This document shows positions 40,962-49,435 of a DNA stretch of 64,000 nucleotides, in pieces. Made by a program: the position numbers and the translations under genes. The notes under the pieces were generated by a model. The model was not told where the DNA came from. It searched no databases and worked only from the letters and a program-made list of their open reading frames with translations. The stretch's first letter is position 1; each line of letters starts with the position of its first letter. The DNA is from Oribacterium sp. WCC10 (GTDB lineage: Bacteria; Bacillota; Clostridia; Lachnospirales; Lachnospiraceae): positions 35,451 through 99,450 of the forward strand of contig NZ_FOPH01000014.1 in assembly GCF_900113415.1 (NCBI RefSeq). Direction: 5' to 3'.

Positions 40962-41189
40962 ATGAATTCGGGAATCGAAAACAATAATAGAAATAGTATT
41001 AAATATCGCCCTATTACATTTGATTCAGCTAAGAAAATGTTCACATACTTGCAGGATGTTGGGGATTTATATAGTCCTGATGAACGTATCTATGTATTTA
41101 ACTATAGTGAATCTGGAGCGCTTGCGGTGTATAGGATTTGTGAGCTAAGAGCCAAGGTCATTAAGGGTTCCGGTGGACATGCCCTCTAA
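40962..41189 (+). CDS. Small hypothetical protein (75 aa)
   Basis: ATG 40962, 24 bases after the kinase stop. Contains YRPITFDSAKKMFTYLQDVG and a GALAVYRICELRAK strand-helix. No family recognised. It is the last gene of the RNA-repair run before a terminator. Confidence 0.5.
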   Translation: MNSGIENNNRNSIKYRPITFDSAKKMFTYLQDVGDLYSPDERIYVFNYSESGALAVYRICELRAKVIKGSGGHAL

Positions 41190-41230
41190 CTTCAAGTCTG
41201 TCGATCTAATTGAATATTGAACGTTACATA

Positions 41231-41262
41231 GCAGTTATCTCAATCGAGGTAGCTGCTTTTTT
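41231..41262 (+). terminator. Terminator ending the RNA-repair run
   Basis: GCAGTTATCT pairs with AGGTAGCTGC through two G-U pairs and is followed by six T. Confidence 0.7.
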
Positions 41263-41329
41263 ACACTCGAAGAGGTAGATAATCACAAGGTGTAATGATA
41301 TTATTGAAGGGAATTATGGAGATTATTGT

Positions 41330-42421
41330 ATGAGTAGTTTGATTAAAATAGATACTGAATATAAAAACTGGATTACGGAAATATCGAATCGCTTCAGGCA
41401 GACGCAAATTAAAGCCGCTGTGAAAACTAATAGTGATATGCTCAGGTTCTATTGGTCTCTTGGCAGAGATATTGTTGGAATGAGTGAGAAAAATAATTAT
41501 GGATCTGGCTTTTATAAAACAATTAGTGTGGATTTAAAAGATATTTTCCCTGATATCAAATCCTTTTCCCCAACAAATCTTAAATATATGCGTTATTTTT
41601 ATGAAATGTATCCAACAGCCCCAAATCGTCAACAGACTGTTGATGATTTTGATAATATAGTAAATCGTCAACAAGCTGTTGATGATTTTGGGTAGGATAT
41701 AATTTTTTATATTCCGTGGGGACATCATGTGCAGATACTTGGAAAATGCAAAAGCAATCCTCAGAAGGCGCTATTCTATGTAAAGAAAACATTAGAGAAC
41801 AACTGGTCACGAGATGTTCTCTTGAATTTCCTTGCTACTGATTTATATGAGAGAGAAGGTAAGGCAGTGACCAACTTCGCAATGACACTGCCAGCAGAAC
41901 AAAGTGATCTTGCGCAGGCTATGACAAAAGATCCATATAGATTTGATTTCTTGACTTTGAGAGAAAAATATGACGAAAAAGAACTCAAGAATGCGCTTAT
42001 CAATAAGGCTGAGAAGTTTCTCATAGAACTAGGTACTGGTTTTGCGTATATGGGAAGAGAGGTCAGAATTGAAGTCGGTGAAACTGAAAAGTTTATTGAT
42101 ATGCTCTTCTACAATACCAAAAGACACTGTTATGTTGTATTGGAAGTGAAAACAGGTAAGTTTGATTCTTCGTATGCAGGACAGCTTGGCACATATGTTG
42201 TAGCAGTAAATCATCAGATAAAATCAGAGCAAGACAATCCTACAGTTGGATTATTAATATGTAAGGATCTTGATAAAGTAGAGGCTCAATATGCATTGGA
42301 ATCAAGTAGTCAGCCAATCGGTGTATCTAGTTACGAGCTCTCAAAATTGATTCCTGAAGAGTTCAAGGGAAGTATGCCAACTATTGAAGAAATAGAAGCA
42401 GAATTTGGTGACATTGATTAA
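41330..42421 (+). pseudogene. YhcG/DUF1016 PDDEXK nuclease interrupted by one in-frame TAG
   Basis: The N-terminal domain (NWITEISNRFRQTQIKAAVK, RFYWSLGRDIVG, SFSPTNLKYMRYFYEMYP) leads into two 13-residue repeats (NRQQ-V-D-D-F). A TAG at 41693-41695 follows and the same frame resumes DIIFYIPWGHHVQILGKC. The nuclease domain is complete: FLIELGTGFAYMGREVRIEV, then DMLFYNTKRHCYVVLEVKTG with the D and E-x-K catalytic residues. Without the stop the protein would be about 363 residues, normal for the family. Reinitiation at a GTG (41729) could yield the nuclease half alone. Confidence 0.82.
41623..41688. repeat. 39-bp palindromic coding repeats (DUF1016 linker, copy 2)
   Basis: AAATCGTCAACA (41623 and 41662) pairs each time with TGTTGATGATTT across a three-base loop. 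The 39-bp period equals 13 codons and matches the period in the first DUF1016 gene (13009-13072), although the stem sequence is different. Confidence 0.85.
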
Positions 42422-42437
42422 TAATGAATGTTGCATA

Positions 42438-42474
42438 GAACAGTTATTTTGAAAGAGATAGCTGTTCGTTTTTT
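42438..42474 (+). terminator. Terminator after the DUF1016 gene
   Basis: GAACAGTTAT pairs with ATAGCTGTTC, with one G-U pair, followed by a T-run. The DUF1016 gene is thus enclosed by terminators on both sides, as expected of a self-contained cassette. Confidence 0.7.
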
Positions 42475-42639
42475 ATTGCAACTTTTGAATGTGTATTCCG
42501 TGATGTAGGCGGATTCGATATAATGATAGACAGTGACATAAATAAATCGGCAGTTTGTATGGCTCTTTTGCTAAAGAAAGAGCGCGGCAACTTCAAGTTT
42601 GTAAGAGGCAAGCTCTTGATAAAGTCATCAAATAATAAT

Positions 42640-43512
42640 ATGAAACACATGATTAAATTTATATTGATGCTCTGTGTTGTTTTTTCTCTTTCAGGGTGTT
42701 GGAGCAGGAACGATAAAACATCTTACGATCCAAAGCTTATAGAAAATATTGTCGAAGAAATGGCGGTGGATTACGGTACCTACGGTGCGGAGGCAAATGA
42801 CAGAATAAATAAACTGTTAAAAAAACTGGCCGAAGAAGATGAAGTAGCAGGAACAAGATGGAATGAAATCATGGATTTATGGAGTTCCGATGAACTCGGT
42901 CAGCCAATTCATTACGGTGTCCTGCCGGACGATCTACCTGATACGGATGAGCTTTGTATCGTTGTCCTGGGTTTTCAGTTGAATCCTGACGGAACAATGA
43001 AAGAGGAACTTGTTGAGCGCCTTACCGTTGCTCTTAACAGTGCAAAAAAGTATCCGAATGCGTATATTGTCTGCACGGGAGGAGGAACAGCTTCCGAGAA
43101 TGAATCCGCTTCAGAAGCCGGTGAGATGGCGAAGTGGCTTATTGAACAGGGAATTGAGAAAAAGCGTGTCATTGTGGAGGACAATTCCATAACCACTGCC
43201 CAGAATGCAATTTTTACCTATGACATTCTGACATCGCTCTATCCTTCAGTAAAGAAACTTGCAATCGTGTCGAGCGACTATCACATTGCGACTGGGGAGC
43301 TGCTTTTTAAGGCTGAGTCGATCCTCAGGGCAAATGCTTCTGGCAACGAAAAACTTGAAGTAGTTTCAAACGCCGCGTGGAAGGCTCCTTCCGGTTCACT
43401 TTCTACCATGTTTCAGGCGGGAGCGTTAATAGAGCTGTTCGGGGACGTGGAAACGGCCTTCGATATCTACTATGACAATTATGATATCCACGGGCTGCCT
43501 CTGCTTCATTGA
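42640..43512 (+). CDS. YdcF/DUF218-family lipoprotein
   Basis: From ATG 42640 the protein has a lipoprotein signal (FILMLCVVFSLSGC; Cys19 lipidated). The DUF218 domain is clear: LCIVVLGFQLNPDG, YIVCTGGGTASENE, EAGEMAKWLIEQGI, VIVEDNSITTAQNA and LAIVSSDYHIATGELLF. Such proteins (YdcF, SanA) are linked to envelope metabolism. The in-frame ATG at 42523 gives a 39-residue extension without a signal and lies right at a TATAAT (42519-42524), so it is rejected as the start. Confidence 0.8.
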   Translation: MKHMIKFILMLCVVFSLSGCWSRNDKTSYDPKLIENIVEEMAVDYGTYGAEANDRINKLLKKLAEEDEVAGTRWNEIMDLWSSDELGQPIHYGVLPDDLPDTDELCIVVLGFQLNPDGTMKEELVERLTVALNSAKKYPNAYIVCTGGGTASENESASEAGEMAKWLIEQGIEKKRVIVEDNSITTAQNAIFTYDILTSLYPSVKKLAIVSSDYHIATGELLFKAESILRANASGNEKLEVVSNAAWKAPSGSLSTMFQAGALIELFGDVETAFDIYYDNYDIHGLPLLH

Positions 43513-43556
43513 GATATTATACAGATTAAGCATAATTACTATCTGGAGGAAAGATT

Positions 43557-44045
43557 GTGACAATAGCAGAGATTTTGAGAAAGATGATTGCTTATTCCAA
43601 TGGCAACATTCATGATATCGACCATCTTATCCGCGTATGGACATATGCAAAAACCATCGGAGAATTAGAAGGGATTGATAAGGACACACAGTTTATCCTT
43701 GAAGTTGCCGCAATTGCCCACGATATTGCCTGTCCCCTCTGCCGTGAGAAGTACGGAAATACAAACGGCAAATATCAGGAGGAAGAAGGTGTTCCACTTA
43801 CGAAAGAATTACTTTCCGACTGTGACATGAGCGAAAGTCAGATTGAACGTGTTGCCTATCTTGTTGGGCATCACCATACCTTACAGGAGATCGACGGCAT
43901 AGATTATCAGATCCTTATAGAAGCAGATTATATAGCAAATGCTACGGAAAACGGGTACAGCCGGGAAAACATCGAGAATTTTATGAGTAAAATAATGAAA
44001 ACAGAAAGCGGAAAAAGACTGGCACAGGACATATTTTGTCTGTAA
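43557..44045 (+). CDS. HD-domain phosphohydrolase
   Basis: GTG start at 43557 with GGAGGAAAGATT upstream. Motifs: His in IHDIDHLIRVW, the HD pair AAIAHDIAC, then VGHHH and the late Asp in IEADYIAN. 162 residues, typical of small HD hydrolases acting on nucleotides or uracil-type compounds. It follows the YdcF gene by 44 bases and precedes an acetyltransferase gene. Confidence 0.85.
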   Translation: MTIAEILRKMIAYSNGNIHDIDHLIRVWTYAKTIGELEGIDKDTQFILEVAAIAHDIACPLCREKYGNTNGKYQEEEGVPLTKELLSDCDMSESQIERVAYLVGHHHTLQEIDGIDYQILIEADYIANATENGYSRENIENFMSKIMKTESGKRLAQDIFCL

Positions 44046-44075
44046 GAGAAGTCCAGCTTGAAAGGATAAAGGAAA

Positions 44076-44831
44076 ATGAGGACACGGGAAGAAGCTATTG
44101 ATGACATGATACTGGCACTTATGTATCTTACACGTTTTAATGACGGAGAAGGCAGGACTTTTAATGAACTTGCGTGGAAGAACTATGATTTTGATGCGAT
44201 AGATAGGCTTGATAAGGAAGACCTTATAATTAATCCAAAGAATAAGTATGCATACCTTACGGAAAAGGGCCGTGAGAGAGCAAGACGTATGCTGTCAGAA
44301 CTTGATGTAAAAGAACCGGGGATATATAAACGTTTTGAGTTTTGTGAAATCAAACCTGAGCTATCAGATGAAGTTGTGAAGATCGAACAGATATGCTTCC
44401 CTCCAAATGAAGCATGCACCCCGGAACATATGAAGGCACGTATCAAAGTTGCGCCGGATCTGTTTTTGGTGATTAAAGACAGGGAAAATGATGGAAAGAT
44501 TGTAGGATTCCTGAACGGCATAGCAACAAATGAACGTATATTCAGGGATGAATTTTTCACTGATGAAAGCCTTCATGAGCCTGATGGAGAAACAGTAATG
44601 ATTATGGGCCTTGACGTCCTTCCGGAGTACAGAAAAATGGGCCTCGCCAGGGAGCTTGTTTTCAATTATTGCAGGAAAGAGCAGGCTCGCGGACGGAAGA
44701 GACTTGTACTGACATGTCATAAGGAAAAGATAAAAATGTACAGGAAGTTTGGATTTGATGACCTGGGAGAGTCCGCATCCGAGTGGGGCGGTGAAAAATG
44801 GCATGAGATGGAGATAAGACTTAATTTCTAG
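44076..44831 (+). CDS. DUF6429 / GNAT acetyltransferase fusion
   Basis: Residues 1-75 match the DUF6429 pattern (DDMILALMYLTRFNDGEGRT, KNYDFDAIDRLDKEDLI, LTEKGRERA), a winged-helix-like unit. Residues 85-250 are a GNAT acetyltransferase with IMGLDVLPEYRKMGLARELV as the acetyl-CoA loop (a Q/RxxGxG/A variant) and KIKMYRKFGFDDLG. A single ORF joins them with no gap. The GNAT part resembles arylalkylamine N-acetyltransferase-like enzymes. Substrate unknown. Confidence 0.82.
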   Translation: MRTREEAIDDMILALMYLTRFNDGEGRTFNELAWKNYDFDAIDRLDKEDLIINPKNKYAYLTEKGRERARRMLSELDVKEPGIYKRFEFCEIKPELSDEVVKIEQICFPPNEACTPEHMKARIKVAPDLFLVIKDRENDGKIVGFLNGIATNERIFRDEFFTDESLHEPDGETVMIMGLDVLPEYRKMGLARELVFNYCRKEQARGRKRLVLTCHKEKIKMYRKFGFDDLGESASEWGGEKWHEMEIRLNF

Positions 44832-44868
44832 ATGAATTGAGGCGAAAGATACATAATCGAAAGAACAT

Positions 44869-45153
44869 ATGAGATTTTTTGGAATTCCATTAGGTATGTG
44901 GCTTTTGTATAAGCAAAGCTTTAGAGATAATCTGGTAAGCGTTCTTGGTTTTTCTGATACAGAGGCTGACGAAACCATAAAATCAGCGAAACCAAGATAT
45001 AAGAAAATCATTGGGGAGCTTCCTGAGTTTGTTCCTGCTATGTGTCATCTGGACTATACAATGAATGACATGGGCGGAACGTCTACGTTTGTGAGAAAAT
45101 ATACACTGGCATCAGGTGGACAGTATTGTGACTACGGGTACAAGAAGAAATAA
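44869..45153 (+). pseudogene. L-2-amino-thiazoline-4-carboxylic acid hydrolase-like protein with internal deletion
   Basis: The start (MRFFGIPLGMWLLYKQSF) and end (CHLDYTMNDMGGTSTFVRK, ASGGQYCDYGYKKK) match the two ends of the ATC_hydrolase-like family, which is usually over 200 residues. Here the middle is missing and the two ends are joined in frame near GELPEF/VPAMCHLD, leaving 94 residues. The catalytic centre is probably incomplete. Start ATG 44869. Confidence 0.55.
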
Positions 45154-45181
45154 TAGAAAATATCGGACGTGGAAAATTGTA

Positions 45182-45633
45182 ATGGCGGACAAGATTCAGA
45201 AAGCATATAGGGCATCAAAGAACATATATGATGATGTGATCACTCAGGGAAGGTTCCTAAGCAAAATGTATATTAAGATCTTCTGGAGCGGAACTGATGA
45301 CAATGAGATAGCTCGTAAGGTTCTTTCTTATATTCCTGATAATATCAAAGGAACAATACTTGAAATGGGTTCCATGCGTTTCCTGATAAGGAAAAAGCAT
45401 TCAGAGAGACGAACAGAGTATTAAAAACTGGCGGGAAATTCATCGCTTGTTTTTACATAAAAGGAAAGACAAGTTTATCAGACTGGCTTGTAAATACCAT
45501 ACTTTCAAAGAAAGGCTGGTTTACTCCTCCGTTTCATACCGAGGAAGAGCTTATAAAAATTCTGGAGCATATGTACAAGGACATTGACATTCATGTTGAT
45601 GGTTCAATGGTGTATTTCTGCTGTACGAAGTAG
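45182..45633 (+). pseudogene. Class I SAM methyltransferase with internal deletion
   Basis: From ATG 45182 the frame reads MADKIQKAYRASKNIYDDVI to KGTILEMGS, where the SAM-binding motif should begin. Then it jumps, in another frame, to FPDKEKAFRETNRVLKTGGK and TSLSDWLVNTILSKKGWFTP, the end of an ubiE-like methyltransferase, stopping at 45633. About a third of the fold, including the core SAM-binding region, is gone. It is the second adjacent gene with an internal deletion. Confidence 0.65.
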
Positions 45634-45684
45634 CAAAACAGTAGATATTAGAAATGATAGAAAGTGTTTAAAAGGAGGTAATCG

Positions 45685-46095
45685 ATGGTTAGAAAGATAG
45701 TACGTGATCCCATGTTCCTACAGCAGAAGTCAGAACCAGCAACAGAAGCTGATAAGGAAATAGTTCAGGACCTTATAGATACTTTAAATGCAAATCTGGA
45801 AAGATGCGTCGGCATGGCAGCAAATATGATTGGAGAACGTAAGCAGATCATAGTGGTTGCGGTAGGGCCCATAATTATCCCGATGATAAATCCTGTGATC
45901 ACAAATAAATCAGGAAAGTATGAGACGGAAGAGGGATGCCTTTCTTTAGATGGTGTACGTTCATGTACCCGATACAAGGAAATAGAAGTGGATTTTCTGG
46001 ATCAGAACTTCCAAAAGCAGCACGGTAAGTATAGTGATTTTGTTGCACAGATAATACAGCATGAGATCGCACATTTCGAAGGCACGTTGATATGA
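45685..46095 (+). CDS. def: Peptide deformylase-like protein (divergent)
   Basis: AAAGGAGGTAATCG precedes ATG 45685. Motif II EEGCLSLDG and motif III QHEIAHFEG (HExxH zinc/iron site) are intact. Motif I reads CVGMAANMIG where canonical enzymes have GxGxAAPQxG, so the conserved Gln is Met. 136 residues, like short clostridial deformylases. It would remove the N-formyl group from new proteins. Extra copies on mobile DNA are known in phages; whether this one is the housekeeping enzyme cannot be told. Confidence 0.82.
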   Translation: MVRKIVRDPMFLQQKSEPATEADKEIVQDLIDTLNANLERCVGMAANMIGERKQIIVVAVGPIIIPMINPVITNKSGKYETEEGCLSLDGVRSCTRYKEIEVDFLDQNFQKQHGKYSDFVAQIIQHEIAHFEGTLI

Positions 46096-46148
46096 TGCGT
46101 GTTGGATTTGTACTTTTACAAGAAGTTCAGGTTTGAGAGGGTAATGAA

Positions 46149-46487
46149 ATGATTCAGATATTTGGTACGAAGAAATGCAACGACACTAAGAAAGCACAGC
46201 GTTTCTTTAAAGAACGAGGCATAAAGTTTCAGTTTGTTGACATGAATGAAAAAGGTCTTAGCAAGGGGGAATTTACTTCCGTAGCACAGGCTAACGGTGG
46301 CATTGAGAACATGATAAACTCTGATGCCAAGGATAAAGATACCCTGGCACTTATAAAGTACATCGCAGAAGAAGACAAGCTGGAAAAGATACTTGAGAAT
46401 CAACAGGTGATAAAGACTCCTATAGTGAGAAACGGAAAGCTTTCTACTATAGGATATCAGCCGGATGTATGGAAAAAGTGGGAGTGA
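46149..46487 (+). CDS. ArsC/Spx-family protein
   Basis: MIQIFGTKKCNDTKKAQRFF holds the single redox Cys of ArsC/YffB-like proteins (KKCxDxxKA). IVRNGKLSTIGYQPDVWKKW resembles the Arg/substrate region. 112 residues with a thioredoxin-like fold. Could be an arsenate reductase-like or Spx-like regulator; YffB-like is most likely. GAGAGGGTAATGAA upstream provides a ribosome site. Confidence 0.82.
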   Translation: MIQIFGTKKCNDTKKAQRFFKERGIKFQFVDMNEKGLSKGEFTSVAQANGGIENMINSDAKDKDTLALIKYIAEEDKLEKILENQQVIKTPIVRNGKLSTIGYQPDVWKKWE

Positions 46488-46583
46488 GATAAATATAGTC
46501 ACTAATTACAATAAAGAATGATTATAAATATATAAGATTTTTTATATTCAATGTTGTGGCTATTTTTTGGGGGGTAGAATAAG

Positions 46584-47819
46584 ATGATAGCTCAGAGAGT
46601 AGAGAAACATCTGATAAAACATAATAGTCCGTTCTACTCAATGTTCTGTGACTTTACCCATAAATCAAAGAATCTCTATAATCATGCAAACTATCTAGTC
46701 CGTAGCGAATTTGTCAAAAATGATAAATGGCTTCGGTACGGAGATATGGATAAGCTGTTAAAAGCAGATCTTGAATTTGATGATTACAAACAGATGCCTA
46801 CCGCTCAGTCGGCTCAACAAATCCTTCGCTTATTGGAAAAGGACTGGAAGTCATTCTTTACGGCTATTAAAGACTGGTCTAAACATAAAGACAAGTATCT
46901 GGGGAGACCAAAACTCCCCAGTTATAAGCCAAAGGATGGCAGGCATCTTCTGATACTCACAAATCAGAATGTAAAGCTGAAGGGTAATGTACTTTGTTTT
47001 CCAAAGGCATTTAATGGCTTTGCATTAAGACCAAGATTTGTAGTATTAGAGAACTTTCAGTCGTTTCAACAGGCTAGGATCATCCCAGGCTACAGACATT
47101 TTGTTGTAGAGCTTGTCTACAACATCAATGTTCCTGATACAGCGATGGATGATAATGGAAAATATCTCAGTATTGACATTGGCGTAGATAACTTAGCAAC
47201 CATTACAAACAACATTGGTAAAACACCAGTTGTCATCAATGGTAAAGGTCTTAAATCAATGAATCAGTACTATAACAAGATGATTTCACATTATCGTGAA
47301 GTTGCCAAAAAGATGAATGATTCTGATTTTACTAACAAAATGGCTGCTCTAACGAGAAAACGTAATCACAAGATTGATGACTATATGCATAAAGCAAGCA
47401 GATATGTCATTGAGTATGCGGTTTCCATGGGAACAAATACTATTGTGGTCGGCCATAATAAAGAGTGGAAACAGGATTCCAAACTCAGCAAGGCCGTAAA
47501 TCAGTCTTTTGTAGGGATACCTCAAAAGCGGTTTATAGAGATGGTACAGTACAAAGCTCAGGACATAGGATTAAATGTAATCCTGCAGGAAGAGTCTTAT
47601 ACAAGCGGTACAAGCTTCCTGGATAAAGAAGAACCTGTAAAAGCTAATTACAATAAGTCAAGACGGGTCTCAAGAGGATTATTTGTAAGTAATAATGGTA
47701 TTAAGATAAACGCCGATATAAACGGCTCGTATCAGATACTAATGAAGGTATTCCCTAATGCGTTTGCAGAAGGGATAGAGGGTGTTGCGTTACACCCGGT
47801 TAGAGTAAACGTAGCGTAA
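46584..47819 (+). mobile_element. tnpB: IS200/IS605-family TnpB (RNA-guided nuclease), no TnpA
   Basis: 411 residues: the N-terminal helical domain (YSMFCDFTHKSKNLYNHANY), GRPKLPSYKPKDGR, then RuvC-I LSIDIGVDNLATI, RuvC-II-like NTIVVGHNKEWK and RuvC-III NADINGSYQI. Where a CxxC zinc finger is usual, the sequence is ESYTSGTSFLDKEE with no cysteines, a known Cys-less subtype. No TnpA transposase is nearby, so the element is non-autonomous. Guide (omega) RNA would be expected at the 3' end, about 47700-47910. Ribosome site GGGGGG before ATG 46584. Confidence 0.87.
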
Positions 47820-47914
47820 GCTCGTTGACTAATAAATATTTTATTTATCAAAGTTCTTTAATATTAATTAACATTGATGAATAAAACAATAACGTAGGAT
47901 GGCGAATTATATAA
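47820..47914 (+). ncRNA. Possible omegaRNA / right end of the TnpB element
   Basis: Ninety-five A+T-rich bases follow tnpB with TAATATTAATTA and weak dyads. By analogy to IS605 elements the guide RNA overlaps the tnpB 3' end and runs past the right end. No scaffold was recognised by eye. Confidence 0.3.
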
Positions 47915-48982
47915 ATGCTGTTTCAGGCATTTACACCAAATTATCCAAAGGTAAACGAATATATGGATTTTAAACACTTTAACTGCATAGTGGTATTCAA
48001 TAAAGAAAAAGATTCAGTTCTTTTTTGCAAACGAATGAAAGATCCTTATAAGAGTCTTTACAACTTTGTAGGCGGAAAGGTTGAACCCGGAGAGTCCTCT
48101 GATAAAGCGGCATACCGTGAGCTTCAGGAAGAGACCGGAATAAGCGAAAAAGATATAGACCTGTATCGTTTAATGGATTTTACCTACTATCACCAGCAAT
48201 TTGTTCTTGAAATATATGTTGGGATCCTTGAGAAGGATATTGATCTTCGGGAAGAGATAAATCCACTTGAATGGCTTAGTTTCGATCATGATTTTACGGA
48301 CAGGACCCGCTTTGCTGGAGATCAGAACATCGGGCATATCATAAATGTTGCGTTGATGTATCCTATTCCTGAGAAGACCACGGTGAATAATGAGGGATGT
48401 AATAACGAGGATGGTTGTAGAACAACTATAGAAGAATATTTTGACATCACGGATGAAAGAGGCTTTCCTACCGGAAAGATTGTTTCAAGATCTGAGGCAC
48501 ATGACAAAGGAATTCTCCACAGGACTGCACATATCTGGATCATAAGAAAAATGGGTGATTCACATCAGGTGCTTCTACAAAAGAGAAGTGCCAATAAGGA
48601 TTCATTCCCTTCTATGTATGATACTTCTTCTGCCGGCCATATAACGGCTGGAGATACACCTTTAGAGTCTGCAGCCAGAGAATTAAAAGAAGAGCTGGGC
48701 ATAGAAGCAAAGCAGGATTGTGAGTTCAAATTAGTCGGCAAATTTCGTATAAAATACGAGAAAGAATTCCACGGAAAGATGTTCCGTGATAACGAGGTGG
48801 CTTTTGTCTATATTTATGATGAACCGGTTGATGAGACAAAGCTTGTGCTTCAGGATAACGAAGTTGAAAACGTAAAGTGGTTTGATGTAGAAGAGGTTTA
48901 TGAAGGGTGCATCCACAGGGATGGGACATTCTGCGTGCCGATGGAAGGCTTGGAACTTATAATGGAATATCTGAAAAGATAA
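47915..48982 (+). CDS. Tandem Nudix protein (MutT-like plus IPP-isomerase-like)
   Basis: Two Nudix domains in one chain. The first has GGKVEPGESSDKAAYRELQE (residues about 58-80). The second, after a linker rich in Asn/Asp, has AGHITAGDTPLESAARELKE and begins HRTAHIWIIRK, like isopentenyl-diphosphate isomerase/YfcD-type Nudix. ATG 47963 (MDFKHFNCIVVFN) is an equally good start; the upstream ATG is kept for lack of a deciding ribosome site. Probably formed by gene fusion; substrates unknown. Confidence 0.8.
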   Translation: MLFQAFTPNYPKVNEYMDFKHFNCIVVFNKEKDSVLFCKRMKDPYKSLYNFVGGKVEPGESSDKAAYRELQEETGISEKDIDLYRLMDFTYYHQQFVLEIYVGILEKDIDLREEINPLEWLSFDHDFTDRTRFAGDQNIGHIINVALMYPIPEKTTVNNEGCNNEDGCRTTIEEYFDITDERGFPTGKIVSRSEAHDKGILHRTAHIWIIRKMGDSHQVLLQKRSANKDSFPSMYDTSSAGHITAGDTPLESAARELKEELGIEAKQDCEFKLVGKFRIKYEKEFHGKMFRDNEVAFVYIYDEPVDETKLVLQDNEVENVKWFDVEEVYEGCIHRDGTFCVPMEGLELIMEYLKR

Positions 48983-49019
48983 TAGGCAAGAGTGTTTCCT
49001 ACCGGAGAGGAGTACTCCA

Positions 49020-49322
49020 TGAATAAGAAAAAAGGCAATAACTGGACTGCATATCATGATAAGGATACAAATCGGTATTTTGCAGAAATTTAAATATGAG
49101 ATGCTTGAGTATACCATTGAATAACATTTCATCGTACTCATAATGAATTTTGCAAATGTTCAGATCTTCGCAGGAGCTCCATTCCCTGCATTTCTGTTTG
49201 CATTTTTCGGTACATTTATTCCGATGTATGTTCTTTGCTTTGTGATAGCTATGATATTTATTCCCATCGCTCAGGGAGCAGCAGGAAAAGCCTGTACAAA
49301 ATAATAATGCATAAATCCGGGA
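49020..49322 (+). other. Two tiny ORFs, one membrane-like
   Basis: AGGAGTACTCC precedes ATG 49020 for a 24-residue peptide ending YFAEI. A second frame, 49143-49304 (MNFANVQIFAGAPFPAFLF, then VLCFVIAMIFIPIAQ), has two hydrophobic stretches and looks like the end of a lost transporter. Confidence 0.35.
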
Positions 49323-49435
49323 GATAAATCATATTTCCCTGATTTTTGTCGATATTAGAATAAGCAGATATTATAGATCATCCAGTAAACGGGGTTTTAG
49401 AGCAGATCTATGATGGTATCAGAGGAGATGCGCCG

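Noticed and set aside
41534..41810. Minus-strand ORFs over the DUF1016 linker
   Set aside because: They reflect the palindromic repeats, which read similarly on both strands.
31278..42421. Recoding of TAG as a sense codon in this region
   Set aside because: Several genes nearby end normally with TAG (for example 3004, 29967, 34393, 44831), and no tRNA in the array has a CTA anticodon. Decay or readthrough is the simpler view.
42523..42639. Longer start for the YdcF-like lipoprotein
   Set aside because: It would put 39 residues before the signal peptide; its ATG coincides with a TATAAT and has no ribosome site.
46584..47819. TnpB as Cas12-like effector of a CRISPR system
   Set aside because: Length, lack of an array and lack of cas1/cas2 point to a TnpB of an IS605-type element.
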